Below are positions 44,622 through 56,094 of a DNA stretch of 64,000 bases, in pieces (the stretch's first letter is position 1; every line of letters starts with the position of its first letter). The notes under the pieces are model-generated. The model was given only the letters and a program-made list of their open reading frames with translations, did no database searches and was not told the DNA's origin. A program made the position numbers and the translations under genes. Source of the stretch: Caenorhabditis remanei (Eukaryota; Nematoda; Chromadorea; Rhabditida; Rhabditidae); NCBI RefSeq assembly GCF_010183535.1, contig NC_071332.1, positions 19,778,001 through 19,842,000 on the forward strand, given 5' to 3'.

Positions 44622-45756
44622 TCAGTGAATCGGTCCCCAGAACATGCGCTTTGAAGAAGGATAGTGACTCAGCAGAATCGTTCCAGAAATCGGATAATAA
44701 AATCGACGATCTGATGGTCCGAGTGTGTTCTTGAAACGACGTTTGTCGGGAAAGTGTTGGTAATAAACACTCGATTTAGGCAGAAAGTTCGATGTTCGGA
44801 GTGTCTAAAAATATGTAAGTTGGAAATTTTACTGAATTGACTTGACTAACCTCATGGTACTTCAGTACATCGTCACAGTGAATTGTAAGCATATCAACTC
44901 TGAGCTTCGGCACGTGAGCAATACAACGGAGGGATGAAAAGATGGTGAAGTTAATTACACGGAGCTCTATCAGATTTTCAGCGCGTTCCAGTATACGTAG
45001 ATCAAGCCACAATTCATCATTATCCTTCGGATCATTTTCTACCAATCGACGCACTTCCAAACGCTTTAATGACTTCAGATCAATATGATAAAGCAATTGC
45101 ATCAGTTGGTCTTGTCCAAGTACGTAAATTTCCAGATCCTCAATTTGCAACAGGTGATCCTTTAACTTCAGAACTTTTATCAAACAATCAAACACTTTCT
45201 CGAATAATCCGGGCACTAGGGTATCACCTCGTCCCCACTTTAGTGTTGTCAACAACGACTTTTGGTTTTTCAGCATCGGAGTAAGAAAGTCTTCAGAATA
45301 CACATCGACAAAGTTTCCGTTGATTTTTAATATGTTGCCATTGCTAGTTATCACTTCACACCAGTCTTCACTTTCTATGTAAGCCGACTTGATAGTTTCG
45401 GATGATGGATATCCTTTCATAAGCACTGTCGCTGATCCTAATATTGTGCCCCTTGTTATTTCTATCTCGAAATCCTTTAATCCGCTATCTACTTTCACAT
45501 AATCAATAAATTCACGGAGTGAATAGCATGTTTTTCGGAGTTGTTGGCTGAAAATCACGTTATACATAGATCATATTCTTAAACACAAAACTCACATTGA
45601 CAGGAAGTCAAGATTCTTCAAAATTTCTCTCATTACCAGGTCCGGCATATCCATTAAGAAAACATCCCGGATTTTCGAAGTTGGCGAATCCAAAACTGGA
45701 TTTCTCCTTGATTGACGGGAGGGAAGGCAGCAGGAGAAGAATTTGAAGAGTGACAT
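44622..45756 (-). CDS. F22: F-box/FTH protein with MSLF-CC leader, 346 aa
   Basis: The exons are 45756-45596, 45547-44851 and 44804-44622. The leader MSLFKFFSCCLPSRQSRR is joined to FLMDMPDLVMREILKNLDF. Exon 2 begins QQLRKTCYSLREFID then YVKVDSGLKDFEI. Mid-FTH has LLQIEDLEIYVLGQDQLMQ. Exon 3 is TLRTSNFLPKSSVY..MFWGPIH, 61 codons as in F21 and F24. The linker between leader and F-box is shorter than in F21 and F32. The frame is intact. Confidence 0.85.
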
Positions 45757-45805
45757 TTGGGAATAAATAGTTTTTCCTTTTTTAGAGAGGAAAATGAGAA
45801 AATTG

Positions 45806-45811
45806 TGACCT
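45806..45811 (-). promoter_or_regulatory. AGGTCA half-site, F22 promoter
   Basis: AGGTCA on the coding strand, 49 bp before the ATG, next to CTAGTTTACTA. Confidence 0.5.
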
Positions 45812-46049
45812 TAGTAAACTAGTTTTAGACGGAGCTGTTCTTTTTACCGTTTTTATAATTTTTCATGCACGTTATTTTCGCTCAAATTGCCAAATACTTT
45901 TCCAAATGTTTCTTCAAGGCCTGGACCTGGATTTTAGCTTGGTCATCCCTTATTTCACCCTAAATTTGGCGTAGCCAACAAAATATTGCGAAGAGATTTG
46001 CAAATCGAATAAATTTATTGAAGTCATTTCATATGTAGTACTGAGAAAA

Positions 46050-47256
46050 CTAGACATTCATTTCGCTACTGTTCTTAATTCTTTTCAGCATGTATGCTTT
46101 ACTTTCTATTGAAAGTCTGAAGCTATAGAGGTCCCCATCGGTGGAATAGCGAATATCAAGCATCTCATCTCTTCCAGGAATCTCTGTATACCAATGTTGA
46201 TATTTCGAATCGTCTAAATACCAGCGATTTCCAAGTAGTTCGGATAATTTCTCCAACCCAACAAATTGTTTGGACCAAATGACGGATGATTATTTGAGAG
46301 GGTTGGTAAGAAAAGTCTGAAAATAATTGGATGTGAGAATAAAAAATAACCGAAATTTATGTTTATGTACCTCTTTCCAAATTATTAAATCTTTAATATC
46401 GACCGTTATAAAGGATGTCTCAATCTTCAAAACGTTTGCCACAACTCGAAGGGGAGAAGTGACAAAGAACCCTGATGTGAAAAGATCTCCAACATTTTTC
46501 CAATCGATTATCCCCTCCAGATCAATCCCTCTATCTGGCTCCTTACTCAGAAGCCATTCTTCAAGCACGTAGATTCTTCGAATGTTAAGTTTTTGGACTG
46601 GACCAAAATTCGGCAACAATTTCATCAAGCAGTCCCGACCGAATATGTCTAAATCCCATGTTTTCACTTGTAGTGGGGTTTCTCTAGACTTGAAAACTGT
46701 CGCCAGCCAATCATAGAAACTGTTCACTAATTCTTTTTCAACGTTTTCTTTTTTCGGTTTTCCATTTGTATCATACTAAGCTTTTGTGCAAATCATGACT
46801 TCGATCTCCTCCATTTCCATGTTCTGGTTTCTCAGAAGGAATCCAAAATCTTCAGTGAAAAAACCAAAAAATTTTCCATTCTTGAAGTACTTGCCTGTTG
46901 TATTCACACCTTTGTACATTGCGATAAAACATCCATCGCTTTTTTCCATGTATACAATTTCACATTTTGGGTAGAAATCATCTTTTGTTGTTAATTTTAC
47001 CCGTAGAGCGTCTGGCATGACTCTGATCAATATTTTCTTAATAACACCTCCAGATTTGTTGTCATCGATGAAATTTCGAAATGCATGACACACTTTGCGG
47101 AGTTTTAATCTGGAAAACTAATTTTGAATTTTCAAGGGTACCTTGAATAACTTACATGGATACAAAATCGACATGTTCCAGAATTTGTTTCATAACCAGC
47201 TCTGGCATTTGCAGGATGTATGGATTGTTATAATTCACATCTTTAGGGAGAGACAT
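46050..47256 (-). pseudogene. F23: F-box/FTH gene with two in-frame stop codons
   Basis: The exons are 47256-47156, 47109-46371 and 46316-46050. Exon 1 is MSLPKDVNYNNPYILQMPEL, then VMKQILEHVDF. Exon 2 starts LKLRKVCHAFRNFIDD. A TAG at 46778 interrupts after EVMICTKA, but the same frame continues (YDTNGKPKKENVEKELVNSF) to the end. In exon 3 a TAA follows TFLTNPLK, and again the frame continues (SSVIWSKQFVGLEKLSELLG) for 80 codons to a normal end. There are no frameshifts and good splice sites, so the two nonsense changes are recent. TGACCC at 47301 stands where relatives have TGACCT. Confidence 0.78.
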
Positions 47257-47854
47257 TTGAGAATGGAATTTTTTTGATTTTTTGTAAAATGAAAAAAATT
47301 TGACCCTTCTAGTTCAACTAGAGGTCAAGTTTTTTTGTTATCACAAAAGTATTATTCTGTTCACAGATAAATTAAGTTTTCGTACAGAATGCTGCAAAAA
47401 TTGGTTCACCAAAGGTCACCAAGAGGTTAAGTAACTATTAAATCTAAATTTCCTGTTATTTTTCGAAGAAAATACTCCAGCGCACGGTCTCCCAGACTCC
47501 GAAAAAGAACTGCAAGGAAATTTTGATCTACTCTCATGAAACAAAAATTTTGAGAGAATTGCAGGTCTGCAGCTTTATTTCTTTAATTTTTCGCGTAAAT
47601 CTCAAAGTCAGGAATGAGGAAATTTCAGTTTTAGAATTATTTACAGAACATTATCCACCCATTCAATGCAAAAAATCCTGGTTACAGATATTATTTCAGG
47701 AAATAACAAAAAATCAATCGAAGTTTGATTGATTTCTCGAAAACTACTGAGCAAATTGAAAAACCCGTCTATCAGAAATGTGACACGTTGATTCTTCAAA
47801 ACGTTTTTTTCTTCCTTCTTCCTTCCGACTTCCTTTTTCGAAAGTTTTACTTCC
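47257..47854. other. Spacer upstream of F23
   Basis: No gene recognised. The plus-strand open frame 47523-47732 has no homology that I can see. Confidence 0.35.
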
Positions 47855-48020
47855 GCACAGCTCTGTTACGGAGGTAGTGACACTTTTTTCTTAGGGTTTG
47901 ACTATAAAACACTTTTTTTACAGTATAAGAAAAAATACTTACAATTCCAGGAAATCACAATGATCCAATACTCCAGCCATAGCTAATCCAGGCATTCTGC
48001 TGAGATAATCCGTGTCTTTT
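47855..48020 (-). pseudogene. Orphan F-box exon plus start of exon 3 of an F20-like gene
   Basis: 48020-47943 is a complete 78-nt F-box exon (KDTDYLSRMPGLAMAGVLDH) with acceptor and GTAAGT donor. After an intron, a damaged start of the next exon (AAACCCTAAGAAAAA..TGTCACTACCTCCGTAAC, CHYLRN) stops near 47860. The rest of the gene is gone. Its relative is F20. Confidence 0.7.
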
Positions 48021-48293
48021 CTGGAATAATTTGAAGGGGGAATTCTTTCTGTTACATCTCCCGTTGACTCCCATTCCCGGTTGTCGAATAAGTGACCTGC
48101 CCTTCGTCAAATAAATCGTTCACATTCACAAAGCCATTAGGTTCTTGGCTAGATTCATAGTAGCGGTCGAGAAAGAAATAGACACATCTATTGTATTGCT
48201 TTTCGCGATATCAACATAAATCTTTATTTACTTTTTGCAACTTCAAAATTCGAATGTATAAAATCGATTTACAAAAGTATTCGTAAACATGTA

Positions 48294-49486
48294 TTAGTAA
48301 ATCGCTTTCCAAAACATGAGCTTTGAATCAGGATAATGACACAACTCAATTCTTTCAGAAACCCAATAATAAAATCGACGTTCTGATAGTCCCCGTGTGT
48401 TCTTGAAACGACGTTTGTCGGGAAATTGTTGGTACCAAACACTCGATTTGGATCGAAATTTTGTTGTTAGGAGTGTCTGGAAATATAAGTAATTGGAAAT
48501 TTCACTTGATTGACTTGACTAACCTCATGGTATTTCAGCACATCGTCACAGTGAATTGTATGCATATCAACACTGAGCTTAGGCACATGAGCAATAGAAC
48601 GGAGGGGTGAGGAGATGGTGAAATTGATTACACGGAGCTCTATCAGGTTTTCAGCGCATTCCAGTAGACTAAGATCCAACATAAATTCTGCATTATTCTC
48701 CGGATCATTTTCTACCAATCGACACACTTCCAAACGTTTTAAAGACTTCAGATCGATATGGCGGAGCAATACCATCAGTTGGTCTTGTCCAAGTACATAA
48801 ACTTCCAGATCCTCAATTTGCAATATGCGATCCCTTGACTCCAGAACTTTTATCAAACAATCAAACACTTTCTCGAATAAACTTTTGCTTATTTTCATCA
48901 ATATTTTTTCGCCTTCAACAAACTTAGGAAGTCGCCCCAACCGTAGCGTTGTCAACAATGAATTTTGGTTTTTCAGCATCGGAGTAAGAAAATCTTCAAA
49001 ATACACATCGACAAAGTATCCGTTGATAATTATGTTGCGTAGACAACGACAACCGCCAGTTTTCACTTCACACTTCCCATCTTCATTTTCTATGTAAGCC
49101 GTGCTGATATATTCGGTTGATGGACATCCTTTCATGTGTACTGTCGCTGATCCAAATATTGTGTTCTCTGTCATTTCTATTTTGAAATCCTTCAATCCGC
49201 TATCTATTTTCACATAATCAATAAATTTCCGGAGCGAATAGCTTGTTTTTCGCAGCTTTTTTCTGTAAAAAAATCACATTAAAGATCATAATATTCTTAA
49301 ACACAAAACTCACATTGTCAGAAAGTCAAGATTCTTCAAAATTTCTCTCATTACCAGATCCGGCATGTTCAATAAGAAGACATCTTGAATTTTTGGCGGC
49401 GACACCACAACAGGGGAATCCAAAACATGATTTCTTTTTGATTGTCGGGAGGGAAGGCAGCACGAGAAGAATTTGAATAATGACAT
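48294..49486 (-). CDS. F24: F-box/FTH protein with MSLF-CC leader, 364 aa
   Basis: The exons are 49486-49314, 49262-48524 and 48476-48294. The leader MSLFKFFSCCLPSRQSKR leads through DSPVVVSPPKIQD to FLLNMPDLVMREILKNLDF. Exon 2 starts KKLRKTSYSLRKFID then YVKIDSGLKDFKI. It has an extra cysteine loop (GGCRCLRNII) and a longer loop LPKFVEGEKILMKI. Exon 3 is TLLTTKFRSKSSVW..LMFWKAIY. It is divergently paired with F25 over 217 bp. Confidence 0.85.
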
Positions 49487-49534
49487 TTTGGGAATGAATT
49501 GGTTTTTACTTATCTGAAAGAAATGAGGAAATTT

Positions 49535-49540
49535 TGACCT
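49535..49540 (-). promoter_or_regulatory. AGGTCA half-site, F24 promoter
   Basis: AGGTCA on the coding strand, 48 bp before the ATG. It forms one arm of the F24/F25 inverted promoter. Confidence 0.55.
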
Positions 49541-49655
49541 TAGTAAACTAGTTTTTGACGGAGTTCTTTTTTTTTCCGTTTAGTACGTGTATGAAAAGTA
49601 ACAAAAAAAGGAAGAAGAAGAAGAACTCCGTCAAAAACTAGATTACTAAGGTCAA
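49536..49655. repeat. Inverted repeat forming the F24/F25 divergent promoter
   Basis: GACCTTAGTAAACTAGTTTT plus TGACGGAGTTC on the left is repeated inverted on the right (GAACTCCGTCAAAAACTAG..CTAAGGTC). The arms are about 40 bp. The gene pair is thus mirror-symmetric down to its promoters. Confidence 0.75.
49649..49654 (+). promoter_or_regulatory. AGGTCA half-site, F25 promoter
   Basis: AGGTCA on the coding strand, 49 bp before the ATG. Confidence 0.55.
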
Positions 49656-49703
49656 AGTTTTCTAATTTTTATTTCCAAAAAAGGTAAACCAATTCATTCC
49701 TAA

Positions 49704-50874
49704 ATGTCTCTATTCAAATTCTTCTCGTTCTGCCTTCCCTCCCGTCAATCGAAGAGAACTCTTGTATTGGATTTACCCACTGTAGCAGTGTCGCCGCCAA
49801 GTCCTACAATCCAGGATTCTTTCTTATTGGACATGCCTGATCTGGTAATGAGAGAAATTGTAAAGAATCTTGATTTTTTGACAATGTCAGTTTTGTGTTT
49901 AAGAATATAATCTAAATATAACGTGGTTTTTAGCCAACAGCTTCGAAAAACATGCTATTCACTTCGGGAATTCGTTGCTAATGTGAAAGTAGATAGCAGA
50001 TTGAAGGATTTCAAGATAGAAATGACTGGGGACACAATATTAGGATCAGCGACAGTACACATGAAAGGAGATCCATCAACCAAATTTATCAAGTCGAATT
50101 ACACGGATAATGAGGATAATTGTGAAGTGAAAACTCGCGGTCGCAACATAATTATTAATGGAAACTTTGCCGATGTGTTTTCTGAAGATTTTCTTATTCC
50201 AATGCTGAAAAACCAAAGGTCGGTGTTGGAAAAGCTACAATTGGGACAATGTGAATTTGTTTTTAAACAAGGTCAAGAAGTTCACGAGCCCGGATTATTC
50301 GAGAATGTCTTTGATAGCTTGATGAAAGTTCTGAAGTCAAGGGATCGCCAATTGCAAATTGAGGATCTGAAAGTTTATGTATTTGGACAAGACCAACTAA
50401 TGCAATTGCTTCATTATATCGATCTGAAGTCATTGAAACGTTTGGAAATAACGCGATTGGTGGATACCTGGAAAGATCTGAAGAACGAATTGATGCTGGA
50501 TCTTAGTGTGCTGGAAATCTTTGAAAATCTGAAAGAGCTCCGTGTAAACAACTTCACCATCTCCTCACCACTCCGTTCTATTGCTCATGTGCCTGAGCTC
50601 CATGTTCATATGCATACAATTTGCTGTGACGATGTGCTGAAATACCACGAGGTTAGTCAAGTCAATCCGGTAAAAATTCCCTTCTTAATGTTTTCAGACA
50701 ATCCTAACAACAAACTTTCTCTCCAGCTCGTATATTTTTTGCCAACATTTTCCCGACAAACTTCGTTTCACAAACACACTCTGGCCATTAGAAGAGGAAT
50801 GTTACCAGATTTCTGAAAACATTCGTCTGATTCACTATGATTTTGGTATATTTTACAGTATAAACTCTATTTGA
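49704..50874 (+). CDS. F25: F-box/FTH protein with MSLF leader, 358 aa
   Basis: The exons are 49704-49885, 49934-50651 and 50698-50874. The leader reads MSLFKFFSFCLPSRQSKR: the first of the two cysteines is Phe here. The linker is LPTVAVSPPSPTIQD, then FLLDMPDLVMREIVKNLDF. The intron 1 donor is GTCAGT, a weak form. Exon 2 starts QQLRKTCYSLREFV then ANVKVDSRLKDFKI. Exon 3 is TILTTNFLSSSYIFCQHFPD..FYSINSI. It is a near neighbour of F26 in sequence and shares its orientation. Confidence 0.83.
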
Positions 50875-51424
50875 AGTGTCCCTAATTTGATTCTCAAATA
50901 ATTTTGCCCTACGAACAACTTACAGTAGCTCTTCAGCGAATTATGCAGTTTTCTAATATCAGTTTGCTATAAAAATTCAATTGCTCTCCAATTTTAGCAT
51001 AAATGTTCAAATGAATTCATTTTTAAAAATTACAGAAACAAAAAAATTCAAGAGTTAGTTGCATATTCGTCGGCAAAAAATAATCGAGGTGCTCCCTTTA
51101 TTTGAAGTGACCCTCTTTATAGAGTTGCCCTCCAACAGACATTTTGAACAATAGAGGTTTTCCGGGACTTGAAATATAACACGTTTATAAGTTTTTCATC
51201 ACAGGTTAACACTTGAGACAACAAAAGAGGTTAACGTAAAAGCATTTAGGCATAGAATCCTTGGAAATTGATGTATTTCCTATCGCTGCAATTTGTGTTC
51301 TTTGGCACGTGTATGAAAAAATATAAATCCGGGAGAATCAGAATTCCGTTAAAAACTAGTTTTCTAAGGTCGTTGAAATTTGCTCATTTTCATCTCAAAA
51401 AAAAAGAAAACCATTCATTCCCAA
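50875..51424. other. Spacer between F25 and F26
   Basis: No gene. The last 100 bp hold the F26 promoter, a shortened version of the F25 one (CCGTTAAAAACTAGTTTTCTAAGGTCG). Confidence 0.45.
51367..51372 (+). promoter_or_regulatory. Half-site variant AGGTCG, F26 promoter
   Basis: AGGTCG on the coding strand, 52 bp before the ATG, one base off the shared AGGTCA. Confidence 0.4.
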
Positions 51425-52600
51425 ATGTCTCTATTCAAATTCTTCTCGTGCTGCCTTCCCTCCCGTCAACCAAAAAGAAACCATGTTTTGGATTTGCCGA
51501 TTGCAGTGTCGCCGCCAAGTCCTATAATCCAGGATGCTTTCTTATTGAACATGCCGGATCTGGTAATGAGAGAAATTTTGAAGAATCTTGATTTTCTGTC
51601 AATGTGAGTTTTGTGTTTAAGAATATGATCTGTGCATAACGTAATTTTCAGTCTACGACTCCGAAAAACAAGCTATTACCTTCGGGAATTTGTTGATAAT
51701 GTGAAAGTCGATAGCGGATTGAAGAATTTCAAGATAGAAATGACCAGTGACACAATGTTTGGATCAGCGACAGTACTCATACAAGGGTATTCGTCATCAA
51801 AATGTATCGAGTCAAATTACATAGAAAGTGAAGATGGGTGTGAAGTGAAAGCTGGCTGTTGCAGCATAATTATCAACGGAAACTTTGTCGATGTGTATTC
51901 TGAAGACTTTCTTATTCCAATGCTGAAAAACCAAAAGTCGGTGTTGGAAAAGCTAGAGTTGGGACGACGTGTTATCGCTCGTAATAACGATCTGAGTGTT
52001 GAAATAGCAGAGAAAGTGTTTGATTGTTTGATGAAAGTTCTAAAGTCAAGGGATCGTCTACTGCAAGTTAAGGATCTGAGAGTTTATGTATTTGGACAAG
52101 ACCAACTGATGCGATTGCTTCATCATATCGATTTGAAGTCATTAAAACGTTTGGAAGTGTGGCAATTGATGGAAATCCCAACTCATCCGGAAAATAATGT
52201 TAAATTGATGCTGGATCTAAATCTACTAGAATGCGCTGAAAATCTTAAAAAGCTCAGTGTATGCAACTTCACCATCTCCTCACCCCTCCGTTCTATTGCT
52301 CATGTGCCTGAGCTCCGTGTTCATATGCATACAATTCACTGTGATGAAGTGCTGAAATTCCACGAAGTTAGTCAATCCAGTCGAAGTTCCCCAACCAGAA
52401 TTCAAAATATTTTATTACAGACACTCCGAACAACGAATTTTCTGCGCAAATCGTTAATTTATCACAAGCATTTTCCCGACAAGCTTCGTTTCATAAACAC
52501 ACTTCGACCATCAAGAGATGTAACTCTGTTTTATGATGCGATATCTCAAAAAATTCATCTGTGGCACAATGCTTTTGCCTTATTTTACTGTTATAACTAA
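51425..52600 (+). CDS. F26: F-box/FTH protein with MSLF-CC leader, 357 aa
   Basis: The exons are 51425-51603, 51652-52366 and 52421-52600. The leader is MSLFKFFSCCLPSRQPKR and the F-box FLLNMPDLVMREILKNLDF. Exon 2 starts LRLRKTSYYLREFVDN then VKVDSGLKNFKIEM. It carries CEVKAGCCSIIINGNF, similar to the cysteine loop of F24. Exon 3 is TLRTTNFLRKSLIYHKHFPD..LFYCYN. The frame is intact. Confidence 0.84.
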
Positions 52601-53108
52601 ATGAGGTGACCTCTTTAATCGTGGTGCCCACCAGAGATTTTTACCGAACTTTTTTATAATTGTCTCGTTGATTATTATGAAAAGGAACCTATAAAATTCT
52701 AAGTTTCCTTCCTGTTTTCCTTGTAGAATACAATATGGGTTTGTCGGATAACTGAATTCCAGAATACGTTTATCGTTTGTCAAATATTTTGACCAGCAAG
52801 TCATTAAATCAAGACTTTCAAAAAAACCGCGGACCATGGAGTTTTCAGCCGTATAAAGTTTTCAATTCGATTTGATTTATCCCGTTCTAAATAATGCCTA
52901 AAATATTAAATAACTTTTTTAGAACTTTTATTAAAAGAAACGTACCTATTTCCTGTATGTGTCGTCGGTTACCAGAATTTCACTACACTGAGCAGACAGC
53001 CATCATCTTGTTCGAGAGTCTCCAAGAAATGAATCTTTAAAGGACTTGTCCCTCAAAAGTGAATTACCATTCACCATGTTTTTTTCACCCAATAAGAAAT
53101 AGTCTTAC
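52601..53108. other. Spacer downstream of F26
   Basis: A minus-strand open frame at 52837-52580 (LMTCWSKYLTNDKRILEFSY) has no clear match. A short copy of the neighbouring first exon (AAGGACTTGTCCCTCAAAAG at 53039) is embedded near 53040. Otherwise nothing. Confidence 0.35.
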
Positions 53109-53272
53109 ATTTTCCAATAGTCACAGTTCTTTAATATTTCCAGCATAATAGTTGAGGGCATTTTACTCAAGTAATCCGGGCCTTTTCTGCAATTACTCAG
53201 GACGGTTGTCACGAAACAAACTGGAAAAATAACTCACTTTTGAGGGACGAGTCCTTTAAAGATATTCTTCAT
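53109..53272 (-). pseudogene. Orphan 5' exons of an F28-like F-box gene
   Basis: 53272-53238 (MKNIFKGLVPQ) and 53186-53109 (KGPDYLSKMPSTIMLEILKN) have the same lengths (35 and 78 nt) and phases as the first two exons of F28. No FTH exon follows downstream. The sequence upstream to about 53650 matches the F28 upstream region almost perfectly, so this is a duplicated 5' half. Confidence 0.75.
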
Positions 53273-53650
53273 TGTAGAGTCAATATTTCTAATGAGAAAG
53301 AAACAAAATTTCATAAACTAGCTGTTCCGTTATCAGTATGAAAGCAATCGGCATGTGACTGATAAGGTGAACACACCTTGAGCAAAACTTTCGTTTCTTT
53401 ATTTCATAATTTTTTTAAAAGTAAAATCGATTGCTGCAATGAATTGAGCTAGGAAACTGATATTTTCAATTTCCCTGGTTGAAAACGGAACTGAGTTTGC
53501 CTCTCTCGTGGAAGTCCCAAAAAGGAATTATCTAGTTTTTCTCACTCCGATAACTTTTCCAATATATCTAATCAGTGTCGGTCCGAAAGCAAAGCCGGAT
53601 CAGAATGGGTTCTGATTTAGCCAGTTTCGAATGATGCTCAAAACAAACGG
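53273..53650. repeat. Segmental duplication, copy 1 (partner 56095-56440)
   Basis: Long near-identical tracts occur in both copies (for example TAGCTGTTCCGTTATCAGT, TTTGCCTCTCTCGTGGAAGT, AATCAGTGTCGGTCC). The two copies flank the orphan exons and F28 in the same orientation. Confidence 0.8.
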
Positions 53651-53692
53651 TTGGAAAAAACTTTATTTATAAAAGGTTTTCCATTCAGAACA

Positions 53693-54836
53693 CTAAGTGT
53701 ATTTCCAGTTAAATTTCAAACGTTTCAAACCAGGTTTATATGCTAGATAGAGTTTACTTGGGAAAACATGCAACGAGTCGCTGCCATCATCCGCCAATCC
53801 GATAGTTTCCATAAAACGAGATTTGTCGGGAAATTGTACAAATTGGATTATCGAGAGAGCAAAAGTGTTTAAATTTTCCAGGTTCTGAAAATGTTCTGTG
53901 TGGTGATTTGGTGGTTCTCAACTCACTTGTTTGAAAAGTAATAGATCTTCACAGGAGATTGTTTGCATGTTAACTTTGAGATTCGGAATATGCGCTAACA
54001 TGCGGAGTGGAGAGGAAATGGAGAAGCGTCTCACATCAAGTTCTTCCAGATTTTTACAATCTTTCAGTATGTCGAGATCCAAAGGGTATTCGCTGTTATC
54101 TTGACGGTAGTCCATATATGTTTCTGTTTCTGACAGTCTGATCAGTTGCAGACGTTTTAATGCTTTCAAATCAACATGACGAAGCAGCCGCATTAGTTGA
54201 TCTTTTCCAGTTAACGAAATCATCAGATTTTCAACTTTAAGTAATCGATCTCTCGACTCCAAAACATTTATCAAACTATCAAATAATTTTTCAAATGTTG
54301 GCACGAGAAGCTTTCCTGGAGTTTGTGGAATAGATTGATTATTTTCATCGAACTCCAATTGTCTTGTCACATAAAGCTCGTCCAGTAGCGATTTTTGGTG
54401 TTTCAATGCTGGCCAAAGGAAATCATCAACACATAAATCGACACAGTTATTCTCAAACATAGCATACCGGGGACCTCTTTGCATTAAACATAAAAGCTCA
54501 TGTTCTTTGTAAAGGAACTCATCATCTTTGGTTGATGAGGGCGTTGAAAGTAATACAGTAATCATATCCGCTCTCACTTCTAGGTTGATCGCTTTCAAGT
54601 TACTGTCTGGTTTCACACAATCGATATAATCACGAAACGCGTGGCACACTTTTCGAAGCTTTAGACTGAAAACTTAGAGTTCAGATGATGTTAAAACTCA
54701 CAGCTCACATTGTCGCGAAATCCAGATTTTTCAATATTTCATTTGTGACTAAATCAGGCATATCTAATAGAAAAGCATGTTCTTCTTTTGGTGGTCGTGA
54801 AGGAAAGCAGCAAGAGAAAAAGTTGAATAGAGACAT
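53693..54836 (-). CDS. F27: F-box/FTH protein with MSLF-CC leader, 352 aa
   Basis: The exons are 54836-54709, 54665-53927 and 53884-53693. The leader MSLFNFFSCCFPSRPPKEEH runs almost directly into FLLDMPDLVTNEILKNLDF, with no linker. Exon 2 starts LKLRKVCHAFRDYID then CVKPDSNLKAINLEV. It has SRDRLLKVENLMISLTGKDQ and ends LLLFKQ. Exon 3 is NLENLNTFALSIIQFVQFPD..FNWKYT. It represents the second branch of the MSLF subfamily (F27, F29, F30, F33, F34), which shares the HAFRDYIDCVKPDSN signature. Confidence 0.85.
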
Positions 54837-54893
54837 TTGGGAATGATTGGTTTTCGGGTTTTCGGAATTGTTACTTTGAAAATTAAAGGAAAC

Positions 54894-54899
54894 TGACCT
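54894..54899 (-). promoter_or_regulatory. AGGTCA half-site, F27 promoter
   Basis: AGGTCA on the coding strand, 57 bp before the ATG. A second TGACCT follows at 54905-54910. Confidence 0.5.
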
Positions 54900-54987
54900 T
54901 CTGATGACCTCTGTGATTAATGTTGTCACGGAAGGATAAGCCAATGGAGATTGAAAAAAAATTCAAATTTTTTCGTTTGGCGTTTAT

Positions 54988-56080
54988 TTATTTATTTTTG
55001 CCATGAACACAAAGAAAATCAATTTTACGAGAAAGAAGGCTTATGGAAACTGCACGGTTCGAATTAGGAACTTCAAAAAACCAATTGCGACGAGGCATCA
55101 TGTGAGGTGGTCCAAGAGCTTCAACGAGTCTGCTGATCTCGGGGAATTTCTCGAAATCCACTTGGAAGAATTGAGCAGTTTTAGAGTCGAAGAATTTCTG
55201 AAACTAACTCTTATTTGACTTGACTATTCTCCAACCAGACCTGTTTGATCATCAATATATCACTTAACCGAATAGTTAAAAAGTGAAGACGGACTTTTTC
55301 GAAATGACAGAAGTGATGCATTTGAACATCTACCATAAACTGTGGAATTTCTATCTCTTTGGCTTTTTTGAACTGATCCGTTTCGATAATCCGGTCTAAC
55401 GACAAGTTTAGACCTGACAATAATGCGCGGTGAATAGTAATAGCTTCCAATTTTCCAGCTTCAAAATAAGGTAGAACTGACATAACATCTTCTTCGAAGA
55501 AAACCTGTAGAGTCAGTTTTTGAACTGATAGAGGTTGTACTCTTGACTTCAACAATGCTTCAAGATCACTGTAGAATTTGGATGCAGTATTAGATCCAGC
55601 GCAGGATAGAGTGACAGAAAAATCATTAACCGTGAGCATCGGGTGTCTTAAAATATAATTCAGGTCTTGGAAGAACTTTTCCCCGTAATCTTGTCTCTTT
55701 TTCTTCCAGATTATGCTTTGACTTTTCTGATATTTCACAACAAAACTTCCTGTTTCGAAATTCAAATATATGGAATCCTTATCCACTGAGATTTTCATCG
55801 AATCAATTGTTGCATCTGGTTGCACGTCATCAATAAAGTCACGGAGGTAGTGACACGTATTTCGCAGAGCATGACTATAACCATGTTTTTTCTCGCCCAA
55901 TAAAAAATAGTCTTACATTTTCCAATAGTCACAGTGCTTTAATATTTCCAGCATAACAGTTGAGGGCATTTTACTCAAGTAATCCGGGCCTTTTCTGCAA
56001 TTATTTAGGAGGGCTTTCACGAAAGAAACTGAAAAAATAACTTACCTTCGAGGCATGATATTTTGGAAGATTTTTTCCAT
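54988..56080 (-). CDS. F28: F-box/FTH protein, 318 aa
   Basis: Four exons: 56080-56046, 55994-55917, 55874-55241 and 55197-54988. The first exon is MEKIFQNIMPR. The F-box exon is KGPDYLSKMPSTVMLEILKH. Exon 3 starts HALRNTCHYLRDFIDD then VQPDATIDSMKI. FTH features are EEDVMSVLPYFEAGKLEAI and LSDILMIKQ. The last exon is KFFDSKTAQFFQVDFEKF..NWFFEVPNSNRAVSI. The last intron is 43 nt with a GTCTGG donor, weak but required for phase. It belongs to the F19/F20 branch and is inserted among MSLF genes. Confidence 0.8.
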
Positions 56081-56094
56081 TGCAGAAACCTGGG

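Noticed and set aside
47523..47732. Plus-strand 69-codon open frame
   Set aside because: No recognisable domain, promoter or splice partner; surrounding DNA is spacer.
52580..52837. Minus-strand 85-codon frame downstream of F26
   Set aside because: Some resemblance in length to an exon 3 but no conserved residues; could not be supported.
55003..55218. Plus-strand open frame opposite the last exon of F28
   Set aside because: It is the antisense of F28 exon 4, which aligns with paralogue last exons.
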